DNA of 64,000 nucleotides from Pseudalgibacter ostreae (lineage in GTDB: Bacteria; Bacteroidota; Bacteroidia; Flavobacteriales; Flavobacteriaceae). Of the stretch, positions 26,739 to 34,978 are shown piece after piece (within the stretch, counting starts at the first letter, position 1; each line of letters starts with the position of its first letter). The notes under the pieces are model-generated. The model had not been told where the DNA came from, searched no databases, and saw only the letters and a list, made by a program, of their open reading frames with translations. The position numbers and the translations under genes are program-made. The stretch covers positions 1-64,000 of the forward strand of contig NZ_JBHMFC010000008.1 of assembly GCF_042427585.1 (NCBI RefSeq). The letters run 5' to 3'.

Positions 26739-27434
26739 ATGTCTAAAATATTATCCAATAAAACAAACCTTCAGGTACTATACGAAGACAATCATATTAT
26801 CATTGTAAATAAGCGTGCCGGTGATATTGTGCAAGGTGATAAAACAGGAGATAAACCCCTAAGCGATGTCGTTAAAGAATACATTTCAGACAAATACAAC
26901 AAACCAGGAAACGTATATTTAGGCGTTGTTCATAGATTGGATCGGCCCACTACAGGAATCGTTATTTTTGCGCGAACCAGTAAAGTGCTTCCTCGTTTAA
27001 ATGCACTTTTTGCATCTAAGGACATACATAAAACCTATTGGGCGATTGTAAAAAACGAACCTCCAAAAACAGAAGACACCCTAATAAATTGGCTGAAAAA
27101 GAATCCTAAAAATAATAAGTCTACTGCATATCCCAAAGAAGTAAAAGATAGCAAAAAAGCCATTCTTCATTATAAATTAATACGAAAACTAGACCATTAT
27201 TATCTAGTAGAAGTAAATTTGGAAACGGGCAGGCATCATCAAATCCGTTCTCAGTTGTCAACGATAGGATGTACCATTAAAGGCGATTTAAAATATGGGT
27301 TCGATAGGAGCAATCCAGACGCCAGCATCCATCTTCATGCGCGAAGCATTTCATTTGAACATCCCGTAAAAAAAGAGCTTTTATATATTTCTGCACCACC
27401 TCCAAAAGACGCTATTTGGGATGCTTGTTTGTAA
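26739..27434 (+). CDS. RluA-family pseudouridine synthase
   Basis: A 231-residue protein with the catalytic motif HRLDRPTTGIVIFARTS (the Asp is the nucleophile) and the C-terminal VNLETGRHHQIRSQLS. It isomerises uridine to pseudouridine in rRNA or tRNA. There is no S4 RNA-binding domain, so it is a short RluA/TruC-like form. Which RNA it modifies cannot be told. Confidence 0.92.
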   Translation: MSKILSNKTNLQVLYEDNHIIIVNKRAGDIVQGDKTGDKPLSDVVKEYISDKYNKPGNVYLGVVHRLDRPTTGIVIFARTSKVLPRLNALFASKDIHKTYWAIVKNEPPKTEDTLINWLKKNPKNNKSTAYPKEVKDSKKAILHYKLIRKLDHYYLVEVNLETGRHHQIRSQLSTIGCTIKGDLKYGFDRSNPDASIHLHARSISFEHPVKKELLYISAPPPKDAIWDACL

Positions 27435-27542
27435 ACACATAGATATTGTTATAAAAAAATTATGGATGAAAGATGATTTTCTAGTATTTGCAGATTATAA
27501 ATCAAAATCGTAACATTACCCCTATAACGTTAAACCCCATCT

Positions 27543-29027
27543 ATGGATAGCCAAGACATTAAGCCAAGTGACCCCCAAGACGAATCGGTACTAGAAAATA
27601 AAGAACTAAGCCTGTGGGAAGCTTTAATACCTGTTTTTGCGTTAATCTTAATGTTATTTTATAATGTTTTTTTTGTTTTTGGAGATGATGCACTTAGCGG
27701 AAGCAATCAGTTTATATTATTACTTGGTGCTTCTATAGCGGCAATCGTTGGCTTTTTCAATAAGGTTTCTTATAAACAGATGTTAGAAGAGGTCGCACAA
27801 AATATAAAATCGACCACAGGCCCACTGCTTATATTGCTTATGGTAGGCGCACTTGCAGGCACATGGCTAATAAGCGGTATTATCCCTTCTATGATTTATT
27901 ATGGATTACAAATTTTAAATCCTACTATATTCTTAGCAGCCTGCGTAATAATCTGTTCTATAATTTCGGTAGCCACAGGCAGCTCCTGGACCACTTCCGC
28001 CACGGTAGGCATAGCGCTAATTGGTATAGGTGAGACTTTAGGGATTTCTTTAGGCATGACAGCTGGAGCAGTACTATCTGGCGCTTATTTTGGTGATAAA
28101 ATGTCACCTTTAAGCGATACCACAAATCTAGCAGCAGCTATGGCAGGGGCTGATCTTTTTGATCACATAAAATACATGGCGATAACCACCATTCCTACTA
28201 TTGCCATTACACTGCTCATTTTTATCATTATAGGACTAAACATCGATACCACAGGAACGCCAGACGTTACCGATAAACTGACCGCCATAGATCACGCTTT
28301 CCATATTTCACCTTGGCTATTTTCTGTACCTATACTTGTAATAACCATGATTGTAAAAAAAACATCTCCTCTTATAGCACTTTTAGTGGGGACTCTTTTA
28401 GGAGGTCTAGCGGCCATTATAGCACAACCAGATATCATAATGGTTATTGCCGAAAGCAACACTTTAAACTTTCACACGGCATATAAAGGTATCATGAAAG
28501 CCATAACGGTAGATATATCTGTAGCCACTAACAGTACAGAACTTAACGATTTATTTAGCTCTGGGGGCATGAGTGGTATGTTAGGTACCATATGGTTAAT
28601 TCTTTGTGCCATGGTTTTTGGAGGGGTCATGGATGCTATTGGAGCTTTATCAAAAATAAGTGATGCTTTGCTAAAACTCGCCACTACCACTTTCGGTTTG
28701 TTTGCCAGTACAGTAGCCAGCTGCTTAACTATTAATTTAACGGCATCCGATCAATATCTAGCTTTGGTGGTTCCTGGAAAAATGTTTAAAAAAGCTTATC
28801 AAGACAAAGGCCTGGCTCCTGAAAACCTATCTCGAACTTTAGAAGATTCTGGAACCGTAACCTCTGTACTTATTCCTTGGAACACTTGCGGTGCTTATCA
28901 CTCCGGTGTGCTAGGTGTTCCTGTTGCCGATTATTTTTTCTTTGCCATCTTCAATTGGCTAAGCCCTTTTATAACCCTCCTGTTTGCTGCGTTTTCCATT
29001 AAAATTAAACAGATCACATCTAAATAG
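27543..29027 (+). CDS. nhaC: NhaC-type Na+/H+ antiporter
   Basis: A 494-residue membrane protein with about twelve helices. NhaC-family sequence includes GSSWTTSATVGIALIGIGE, GAVLSGAYFGDKMSPLSDTTNLA and the C-terminal LEDSGTVTSVLIPWNTCGAY. It exchanges cytoplasmic sodium for protons, in keeping with a marine habitat. The N-terminal 25 residues are acidic and cytoplasmic. Monocistronic. Confidence 0.93.
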   Translation: MDSQDIKPSDPQDESVLENKELSLWEALIPVFALILMLFYNVFFVFGDDALSGSNQFILLLGASIAAIVGFFNKVSYKQMLEEVAQNIKSTTGPLLILLMVGALAGTWLISGIIPSMIYYGLQILNPTIFLAACVIICSIISVATGSSWTTSATVGIALIGIGETLGISLGMTAGAVLSGAYFGDKMSPLSDTTNLAAAMAGADLFDHIKYMAITTIPTIAITLLIFIIIGLNIDTTGTPDVTDKLTAIDHAFHISPWLFSVPILVITMIVKKTSPLIALLVGTLLGGLAAIIAQPDIIMVIAESNTLNFHTAYKGIMKAITVDISVATNSTELNDLFSSGGMSGMLGTIWLILCAMVFGGVMDAIGALSKISDALLKLATTTFGLFASTVASCLTINLTASDQYLALVVPGKMFKKAYQDKGLAPENLSRTLEDSGTVTSVLIPWNTCGAYHSGVLGVPVADYFFFAIFNWLSPFITLLFAAFSIKIKQITSK

Positions 29028-29123
29028 CTTATCCTTATGCGGATTTAAACACGTAATAGGTTTACTCTATCTAAATATAAGGAATTAAGATTTTATTCGC
29101 TTTCTAAATAGGCTTTTCAAGCT

Positions 29124-29131
29124 TATCTTTG
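29124..29131 (+). promoter_or_regulatory. Promoter -7 box of the peroxiredoxin gene
   Basis: TATCTTTG, an exact TAnnTTTG match, 38 bases before the ATG. Confidence 0.6.
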
Positions 29132-29168
29132 CCATAAGAAAAATCAGTAACACATAAATTACAATAAT

Positions 29169-29807
29169 ATGGCATTAGTAGGAAAAAAATTCCCAAATTT
29201 AAACGTTGACGCAATGAATGATATGGGCGATACTTTTAAAGTAAACGTTCTAGAAGAAGCAGTCAAAAACAAGAAAAAAGTTCTTTTATTTTGGTATCCA
29301 AAAGACTTCACTTTTGTTTGTCCAACAGAATTACATGCGTTTCAAGCGGCATTAGGTGAGTTTGAAAAGCGTAATACAATCGTTATCGGAGCGTCTTGTG
29401 ACACCCCAGAAGTTCATTTTGCTTGGTTAAACACATCTAAAGATAATGGTGGTATTGAAGGTGTAACTTACCCAATATTAGCAGATAGTAATAGAAATTT
29501 ATCCAATATTTTAGGGATTCTTGACATTACCAACGAAACCTATGATGATGAAACGGGTATCGTACAGTTAGAAGGAGATAACGTTTCTTACCGAGCAACA
29601 TACCTAATCGATGAAGATGGTTTAGTACAACATGAAAGCATTAACAATATGCCATTAGGCAGAAATGTAAACGAATACCTACGTTTAATTGATGCTTTAA
29701 CACACGTTCAAGAAAAAGGTGAAGTTTGTCCTGCAAACTGGGAAGAAGGTAAAGATGCGATGAGCGCTAACAGAAGTGGTGTTGCAGATTATTTAGCTGC
29801 ACACTAA
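29169..29807 (+). CDS. Typical 2-Cys peroxiredoxin (AhpC/Prx1)
   Basis: A 212-residue protein with peroxidatic Cys in DFTFVCPTELHAF and resolving Cys in GEVCPANWEEG, the pattern of a typical 2-Cys peroxiredoxin. It reduces H2O2 and organic peroxides in the cytoplasm. The AhpF partner is absent, and the thioredoxin encoded next may recycle it. An inverted repeat between the two genes may reduce read-through. Confidence 0.95.
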   Translation: MALVGKKFPNLNVDAMNDMGDTFKVNVLEEAVKNKKKVLLFWYPKDFTFVCPTELHAFQAALGEFEKRNTIVIGASCDTPEVHFAWLNTSKDNGGIEGVTYPILADSNRNLSNILGILDITNETYDDETGIVQLEGDNVSYRATYLIDEDGLVQHESINNMPLGRNVNEYLRLIDALTHVQEKGEVCPANWEEGKDAMSANRSGVADYLAAH

Positions 29808-29820
29808 ACAAAAACATGTA

Positions 29821-29866
29821 AAACCCCAAATTCTAAAATTTCTAACACAGTTGGAATTTGGGGTTT
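29821..29866 (+). terminator. Hairpin between peroxiredoxin and thioredoxin genes
   Basis: AAACCCCAAATTC (29821-29833) is perfectly complementary to GAATTTGGGGTTT (29854-29866). The 13-base stem is followed by an AT-rich but not pure T tract, so it may be a partial terminator or RNA-stabilising hairpin within the set. Confidence 0.65.
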
Positions 29867-29888
29867 AAATTTTAAAAACTTATAAATT

Positions 29889-30197
29889 ATGGTACAAGAA
29901 ATAGAGCAAGATAATCTTAATGACATTGTTTCAAGTAACGACACAGTAATTGTTCAATATTCGGCAACTTGGTGTGGAAACTGTAGAATCATGAAGCCCA
30001 AGTTTAAAAAACTGGCTACAGAAACCGATGGTGTCTCTTTTGTAATCGTAGATGCAGAAAAATTTCCTGAATCGCGTAAAATGGCCACAGTAGACAACTT
30101 ACCTACCTTTGCTACTTTTAAAGCTGGTAAATTTGTAAATCAAGTTCAAACTAACAAATTCGAAGTTTTAAAGGAACTTGTTAACGAAGTTTTATAA
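29889..30197 (+). CDS. Thioredoxin-fold protein with CGNC active site
   Basis: A 102-residue single-domain thioredoxin. The active site reads ATWCGNCRIMKPKF, with Asn in place of the Pro of canonical WCGPC, which should change redox potential and partner choice. The cis-Pro loop is DNLPTFATF. There is no signal peptide, so it is cytoplasmic. Position after a 2-Cys peroxiredoxin suggests it is the reductant or a disulfide sensor for it. Confidence 0.9.
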   Translation: MVQEIEQDNLNDIVSSNDTVIVQYSATWCGNCRIMKPKFKKLATETDGVSFVIVDAEKFPESRKMATVDNLPTFATFKAGKFVNQVQTNKFEVLKELVNEVL

Positions 30198-30247
30198 GGA
30201 AACAAATAAGATTTTCACTTTCTTTCGGAAATATAAAACAAGATAAC

Positions 30248-30505
30248 ATGAAATTACCAATAATAAAACACCTTACCCAATTTATCGAGGAAAATGATGA
30301 AGATTTCGTTCTAGAAACTATCGAAACCTTAGAAGCTTTAACAGAAGTGCCTTCTTTAAAAGATGAAGAGTTAGATGTTATAGGAGAACTTATCTCCAAC
30401 ATGTATGGAGCCATAGAGGTAAACAAAATGATAAAAGATGGCACCGCCAAAAAAGAAGCGCTAAACAGCTTCATGAAACGTGTTATGGGGTCTATTGACA
30501 CTTAA
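30248..30505 (+). CDS. DUF6952 family small protein (85 aa)
   Basis: A short acidic, all-helical protein (NDEDFVLETIETLEALTEV, ELDVIGELISNMYGAIEVNKMI). No catalytic motif is visible. It matches my recollection of the flavobacterial DUF6952 family that accompanies peroxiredoxin/thioredoxin genes. It lies 50 bases after the thioredoxin gene and before a strong terminator, so it is the last gene of that set. Function unknown. Confidence 0.7.
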   Translation: MKLPIIKHLTQFIEENDEDFVLETIETLEALTEVPSLKDEELDVIGELISNMYGAIEVNKMIKDGTAKKEALNSFMKRVMGSIDT

Positions 30506-30565
30506 TATTGTAAAATTATAATAAAATTTCATTTGGGTTTAAAAATTAAAGATGATATGGCATAT

Positions 30566-30604
30566 AAAAGCCTCCTATGTTAAAAACGTAGGAGGCTTTT
30601 ATAT
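30566..30604 (+). terminator. Hairpin terminator of the peroxiredoxin set
   Basis: AAAAGCCTCCTA at 30566 pairs with TAGGAGGCTTTT ending at 30600 (12 perfect pairs, with 14 or so in total) around an A-rich loop. The stretch 30605-30862 that follows holds no gene I can support. Confidence 0.9.
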
Positions 30605-30862
30605 AAAAAAACACCTTAGCAAATTAAATATACAAGACATATTTGATTATAAAATAATTTTATTGTACGTGCTCTCTTTTATAGCGCGATTTAAAGCACT
30701 CTATATAAAAAATTCAAGAAAAAAGAACATAACATACAGCGTATTTAATGTATAAAAGCATGTAACGCACACCGTTAGCAAAAGGCATAAAAATCTACTA
30801 ATCTAATTCAGTCTAATTCTTATTTAATTAGTATTTTTATTGAAAATTTAAAAAAACAAAAA

Positions 30863-31360
30863 ATGGCAACAGTAACTTTAAAAGGAAATAACATTGAAAC
30901 ATCTGGACAATTACCTAAAGTAGGTAGTGCAGCACCAGATTTTAAATTAACATCAACCGATTTATCTACAAAACGTCTAAGTGACTTTAAAGGCAGTAAA
31001 GTGGTACTAAATATTTTTCCAAGTGTAGATACTGGCACATGTGCACAATCTGTTAGAGAATTCAATACAAAAGCCAGTGAAATGGAAAACACAAAAGTAT
31101 TATGCATTTCACACGATTTACCATTTGCCCAAGCCCGTTTTTGTGGTGCAGAAGGTCTCGAAAATGTTATTAGCTTATCCGATTATAAAGATGGTAGCTT
31201 TGGAAAATCTTATGGTTTAGATTTTGTTACAGGCCCTCTTGAAGCTTTACACTCTAGATGTGTTGTTGTTTTAGATGAAAATGGAACTGTAAAATATACA
31301 GAACAAGTAAGTGAAACTACTAACGAACCTAATTACAAAGCGGCACTTGAAGCTTTATAA
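30863..31360 (+). CDS. tpx: Thiol peroxidase (atypical 2-Cys peroxiredoxin)
   Basis: A 165-residue protein with peroxidatic Cys in PSVDTGTCAQSVREFN and resolving Cys in ARFCGAEGLENV, the Tpx spacing. It reduces lipid and other peroxides, recycled by thioredoxin. The N-terminus VTLKGNNIETSGQLPKVGSAAPDF is standard. The next gene starts five bases after its stop, so they share a transcript. Confidence 0.96.
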   Translation: MATVTLKGNNIETSGQLPKVGSAAPDFKLTSTDLSTKRLSDFKGSKVVLNIFPSVDTGTCAQSVREFNTKASEMENTKVLCISHDLPFAQARFCGAEGLENVISLSDYKDGSFGKSYGLDFVTGPLEALHSRCVVVLDENGTVKYTEQVSETTNEPNYKAALEAL

Positions 31361-31365
31361 GCGTA

Positions 31366-31734
31366 ATGGAAACAAAAGATTCGTTTCTTGTTAATAGAAT
31401 AAAAAGTGTTGGCTTTGCGTTTAAAGGTGCTGTATTGCTCCTTAAAACCGAAGCCAGCATTAAAATACAATTCACCATTGGGCTTTTAATGACCGTGGCA
31501 GGATTTTATTATCAAATCTCAAATGCAGAGTGGATGATCCAGCTACTTGCTATCGGACTGGTTATGAGCATTGAAGGCTTGAACACTGCAATTGAGGAAG
31601 TTGCAAATTTTATACATCCTGAACAACATGTAAAAATTGGACTTATAAAAGATTTGGCTGCTGGAGCCGTGTTTATCGCTTCCATATTTGCCATGGTTAT
31701 CGGGGGTATCATCTACCTTCCCAAGATTTTTTAA
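31366..31734 (+). CDS. dgkA: Diacylglycerol/undecaprenol kinase
   Basis: A 122-residue protein with three membrane helices. Conserved sequence includes FAFKGAVLLLKTEASIKIQ and the catalytic IEGLNTAIEEVANFI block (E and N residues of the DgkA active site). It phosphorylates a lipid alcohol with ATP at the inner membrane. Its start lies five bases after tpx. Confidence 0.9.
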   Translation: METKDSFLVNRIKSVGFAFKGAVLLLKTEASIKIQFTIGLLMTVAGFYYQISNAEWMIQLLAIGLVMSIEGLNTAIEEVANFIHPEQHVKIGLIKDLAAGAVFIASIFAMVIGGIIYLPKIF

Positions 31735-31795
31735 AAACGCCCCTACCCTACATTACTATTTTTTAAAATGGCGTTTTGTTACCATTAGTAATTTG

Positions 31796-31803
31796 TATTT
31801 TTG
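31796..31803 (+). promoter_or_regulatory. Promoter of ftsK
   Basis: TATTTTTG fits TAnnTTTG, with TTTTG ending at 31778 seventeen bases upstream as a candidate -33 element. It is 51 bases before the ftsK start. Confidence 0.5.
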
Positions 31804-31853
31804 TGGCATCATAACTCTATTTTAAGACCCCAATTTGAAACCCTAATCCATTA

Positions 31854-34226
31854 ATGGCGAAAAAAAAAACAAATACTAAAACGACAAGAAAAAAACTCAA
31901 ATTTCCAAGTCTCAAATTATCAAGCCAACAAAATCTTGTGCTCGGTAGTTTTTTGGTGATTTTTGGAATGGTATTATTTATTGCATTTGTTTCCTTTCTT
32001 TTTACAGGGGATGCAGACCAAAGCACCTTGTCTAATTTTGCTTCACGTGATGTCAAAACAGAAAACTGGCTAAGTAAATCTGGGGCATGGTTAAGCCATT
32101 TCTTTATAAATCAAGGATTTGGAATTTCCTCATTCATCATTTCTGGTCTCTTGTTTCTTTCTGGTATTTATGTATTATTAAGTCGTGAAAAATCGAAATT
32201 AAGAAAGCATTGGTTCTGGGGGTTACTTATCATGGTTTGGTTCGCTGTTTTTTTTGGTTTCTTCGGAAATGAAATAGGGATTCTTGGAGGCGTTGTAGGT
32301 TATGAGATTAACAGCTATCTTCAAGATTTTATTGGAAAAATAGGAACCTCTTTCCTCCTTCTCTTAGGCCTGATCACTTATTTGGCTATTCGTTTTAAGT
32401 TAACTGCAGAAAGTTTTATACAATTATTTAAATCTGCGCAAAGCAAAATAAAAAACGATTTTTCTGAAACAGACGATGAGTTTGTTGTACCTATTGACAA
32501 TAACTTATCTGAGGAAGCTGCTACCATAAAAAAAGCATTTGATATTCCATTAAAAACCAAAACCCCCGACCCTATTCCTATAAATAAACCCACTCCTTTA
32601 AAAGTTGAGCCACAACCGCCGGTAGAAGAGCAAAATGAATTGGAAATCAATATTGAAGAAATAGAAGAAGAGCTTTCGGAAACTGATAATCTTGCCAATA
32701 AATTGGTAGAAGATTTCGGTCAGTTCGATCCTACTTTAGAGTTGAGCCACTATAAGTTTCCGCCATTAGATTTACTCAAGAAGTACGATTCAGAAGGCAT
32801 AACCATCAACCAAGAAGAACTTGAAGAAAATAAAAACAAAATTGTTGATACGCTAAAGAACTATAACATTGGTATTGCAAGCATAAAAGCGACTATTGGT
32901 CCCACGGTTACACTTTACGAAATTGTGCCAGACGCTGGTATCCGCATTTCCAAAATAAAAAACCTTGAAGATGATATTGCACTCTCGTTATCGGCCTTAG
33001 GCATACGTATCATTGCTCCTATTCCTGGAAAAGGCACTATAGGTATTGAAGTGCCCAATAAAAGCTCCACTATTGTGTCCATGCGCTCGGTGATTGCTTC
33101 AAAAAAATTCCAAACCTCCGACATGCAACTTCCTATTGCACTTGGAAAAACGATTAGCAATGAAACTTTTGTGGTAGATTTAGCTAAAATGCCGCATTTA
33201 CTAATGGCAGGAGCTACCGGACAGGGTAAGTCTGTAGGACTAAATGCTGTATTAACCTCTTTATTGTATAAAAAACATCCTGCAGAAGTTAAATTTATTT
33301 TGGTCGACCCTAAGAAGGTTGAATTAACGCTTTTCAATAAAATTGAACGTCATTATTTAGCCAAATTACCAGACAGCGAAGAAGCTATTATCACAGACAA
33401 TACTAAGGTTATCAATACGCTTAATTCCTTATGTATTGAAATGGATAACCGTTATGAATTGTTAAAAAATGCGCTGTGTAGAAATATTGCAGAATACAAT
33501 GCCAAGTTTAAGGCACGGAAATTAAATCCCAACGAGGGGCATCAATTTCTACCATACATTGTTTTAGTTGTAGACGAGTTTGCAGATTTAATCATGACTG
33601 CTGGTAAAGAAGTAGAAACCCCTATTGCACGTTTAGCACAGTTGGCCAGGGCAATTGGTATTCACTTAATCATTGCAACACAACGGCCTTCTGTAAATGT
33701 TATTACAGGAATTATTAAAGCTAACTTCCCGGCACGTATTGCTTTTAGGGTGACCTCAAAAATAGATTCACGCACTATTTTAGATGGCTCTGGTGCCGAT
33801 CAATTAATTGGTCGTGGAGACATGCTTTTTACACAAGGTAACGACATGATTCGGGTACAATGCGCGTTTGTAGATACGCCTGAAGTTGAAAAAATAACAG
33901 AATATATTGGGTCTCAGAAAGCTTATCCAGATGCTTATTTACTGCCAGAATATGTGGGAGAAGATAATGGCACAAGTCTTGATATAGATATTTCGGATAG
34001 AGATAAATTATTTAAAGAGGCTGCCATCGTGCTGGTAACGGCACAGCAAGGTTCGGCCTCTTTATTACAAAGAAAATTAAAATTAGGGTACAATAGAGCC
34101 GGTAGGTTAATAGACCAATTAGAAGCTGCAGGCATTGTAGGCCCGTTTGAAGGCAGCAAGGCCAGACAAGTGTTAATACAAGACCTAACCTCTTTAGACA
34201 CCCATTTAGAAAATGAAAATATTTAA
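31854..34226 (+). CDS. ftsK: DNA translocase FtsK/SpoIIIE
   Basis: A 790-residue protein. A basic N-terminal tail is followed by four membrane helices (to about residue 180) and an acidic linker. The motor domain has Walker A GATGQGKSVGLNAVL and Walker B LVVDEFADLIMT. The C-terminal winged-helix gamma domain (QGSASLLQRKLKLGYNRAGRLIDQLEAAGIVG) reads DNA polarity. It pumps chromosome ends during division. The linker is short compared with E. coli FtsK (1329 residues). The LolA-like gene follows directly. Confidence 0.96.
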   Translation: MAKKKTNTKTTRKKLKFPSLKLSSQQNLVLGSFLVIFGMVLFIAFVSFLFTGDADQSTLSNFASRDVKTENWLSKSGAWLSHFFINQGFGISSFIISGLLFLSGIYVLLSREKSKLRKHWFWGLLIMVWFAVFFGFFGNEIGILGGVVGYEINSYLQDFIGKIGTSFLLLLGLITYLAIRFKLTAESFIQLFKSAQSKIKNDFSETDDEFVVPIDNNLSEEAATIKKAFDIPLKTKTPDPIPINKPTPLKVEPQPPVEEQNELEINIEEIEEELSETDNLANKLVEDFGQFDPTLELSHYKFPPLDLLKKYDSEGITINQEELEENKNKIVDTLKNYNIGIASIKATIGPTVTLYEIVPDAGIRISKIKNLEDDIALSLSALGIRIIAPIPGKGTIGIEVPNKSSTIVSMRSVIASKKFQTSDMQLPIALGKTISNETFVVDLAKMPHLLMAGATGQGKSVGLNAVLTSLLYKKHPAEVKFILVDPKKVELTLFNKIERHYLAKLPDSEEAIITDNTKVINTLNSLCIEMDNRYELLKNALCRNIAEYNAKFKARKLNPNEGHQFLPYIVLVVDEFADLIMTAGKEVETPIARLAQLARAIGIHLIIATQRPSVNVITGIIKANFPARIAFRVTSKIDSRTILDGSGADQLIGRGDMLFTQGNDMIRVQCAFVDTPEVEKITEYIGSQKAYPDAYLLPEYVGEDNGTSLDIDISDRDKLFKEAAIVLVTAQQGSASLLQRKLKLGYNRAGRLIDQLEAAGIVGPFEGSKARQVLIQDLTSLDTHLENENI

Positions 34227-34242
34227 TATATATACTACTAAA

Positions 34243-34881
34243 ATGAAAAAAATTATTATCATTCTTATTGTGCTTCTTAATTTCAATGCCATGGCCCAAA
34301 ATAACAAAGGGAAACAATTGCTAAAAGAAGTTTCGGCTATTGTTAAGGGGTATGAAAACATCTCTATAGATTTTAAATACGCTTTAGAAAATACTTCTGA
34401 AAATATAAAACAAGAAACCAAAGGGGATGTCGTGCTTCAAGGTGATAAATACAAATTAAATATTCTTGGAATAACACGTATTTTTGATGGAAAAATGCTC
34501 TATAATATTAGTCCAGAAGATGAAGAAGTAACCATTTCAAAATCTAAGGATGATGATGAAAGTAATATTACACCAAGTAAAATGTTGTCGTTTTACGAAG
34601 ACGGCTACACCTATGCCATGGATATAGTGCAAAATATAAAAGGCAGAAAAATTCAATATGTAAAATTAATTCCAATTGATTCTAATTCCGAAATAAACCA
34701 CATCCTTTTAGGTATAGATTCACAAACCAAACATATCTATAACTTAATTACGCTTGGCAAAAATGGTTCAAAAACAACTTTAACGGTTAATTCTTTTAAA
34801 ACAAATGAGCCTTTGTCGAAAACCTTATTTACCTTTGACGCCAGTAAATACAAAAATTATTACATCAATAAACTAGACTAA
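34243..34881 (+). CDS. LolA-like outer-membrane lipoprotein carrier
   Basis: About 212 residues from the ATG at 34243. A longer frame from 34213 overlaps ftsK and lacks a proper signal start. The signal peptide MKKIIIILIVLLNFNAMAQ is typical, and the body has the LolA pattern of repeated beta strands (KGDVVLQGDKYKLNILGITRIFDGKMLYNISPE). It carries lipoproteins through the periplasm. It lies 16 bases after ftsK, a gene order I recall as common in this phylum. Confidence 0.85.
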   Translation: MKKIIIILIVLLNFNAMAQNNKGKQLLKEVSAIVKGYENISIDFKYALENTSENIKQETKGDVVLQGDKYKLNILGITRIFDGKMLYNISPEDEEVTISKSKDDDESNITPSKMLSFYEDGYTYAMDIVQNIKGRKIQYVKLIPIDSNSEINHILLGIDSQTKHIYNLITLGKNGSKTTLTVNSFKTNEPLSKTLFTFDASKYKNYYINKLD

Positions 34882-34978
34882 ACGGGATCTAGTACCGAAA
34901 AAAGACACAAAGCAATTGAATAAAGTGCGGTGTTCTACTTTACGGTATACATCTTTATATTAAATTGGTAGAACTTGC

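Noticed and set aside
30552..30755. ORF of 67 codons after the peroxiredoxin set.
   Set aside because: Its first part is the terminator hairpin itself and the rest has no coding character.
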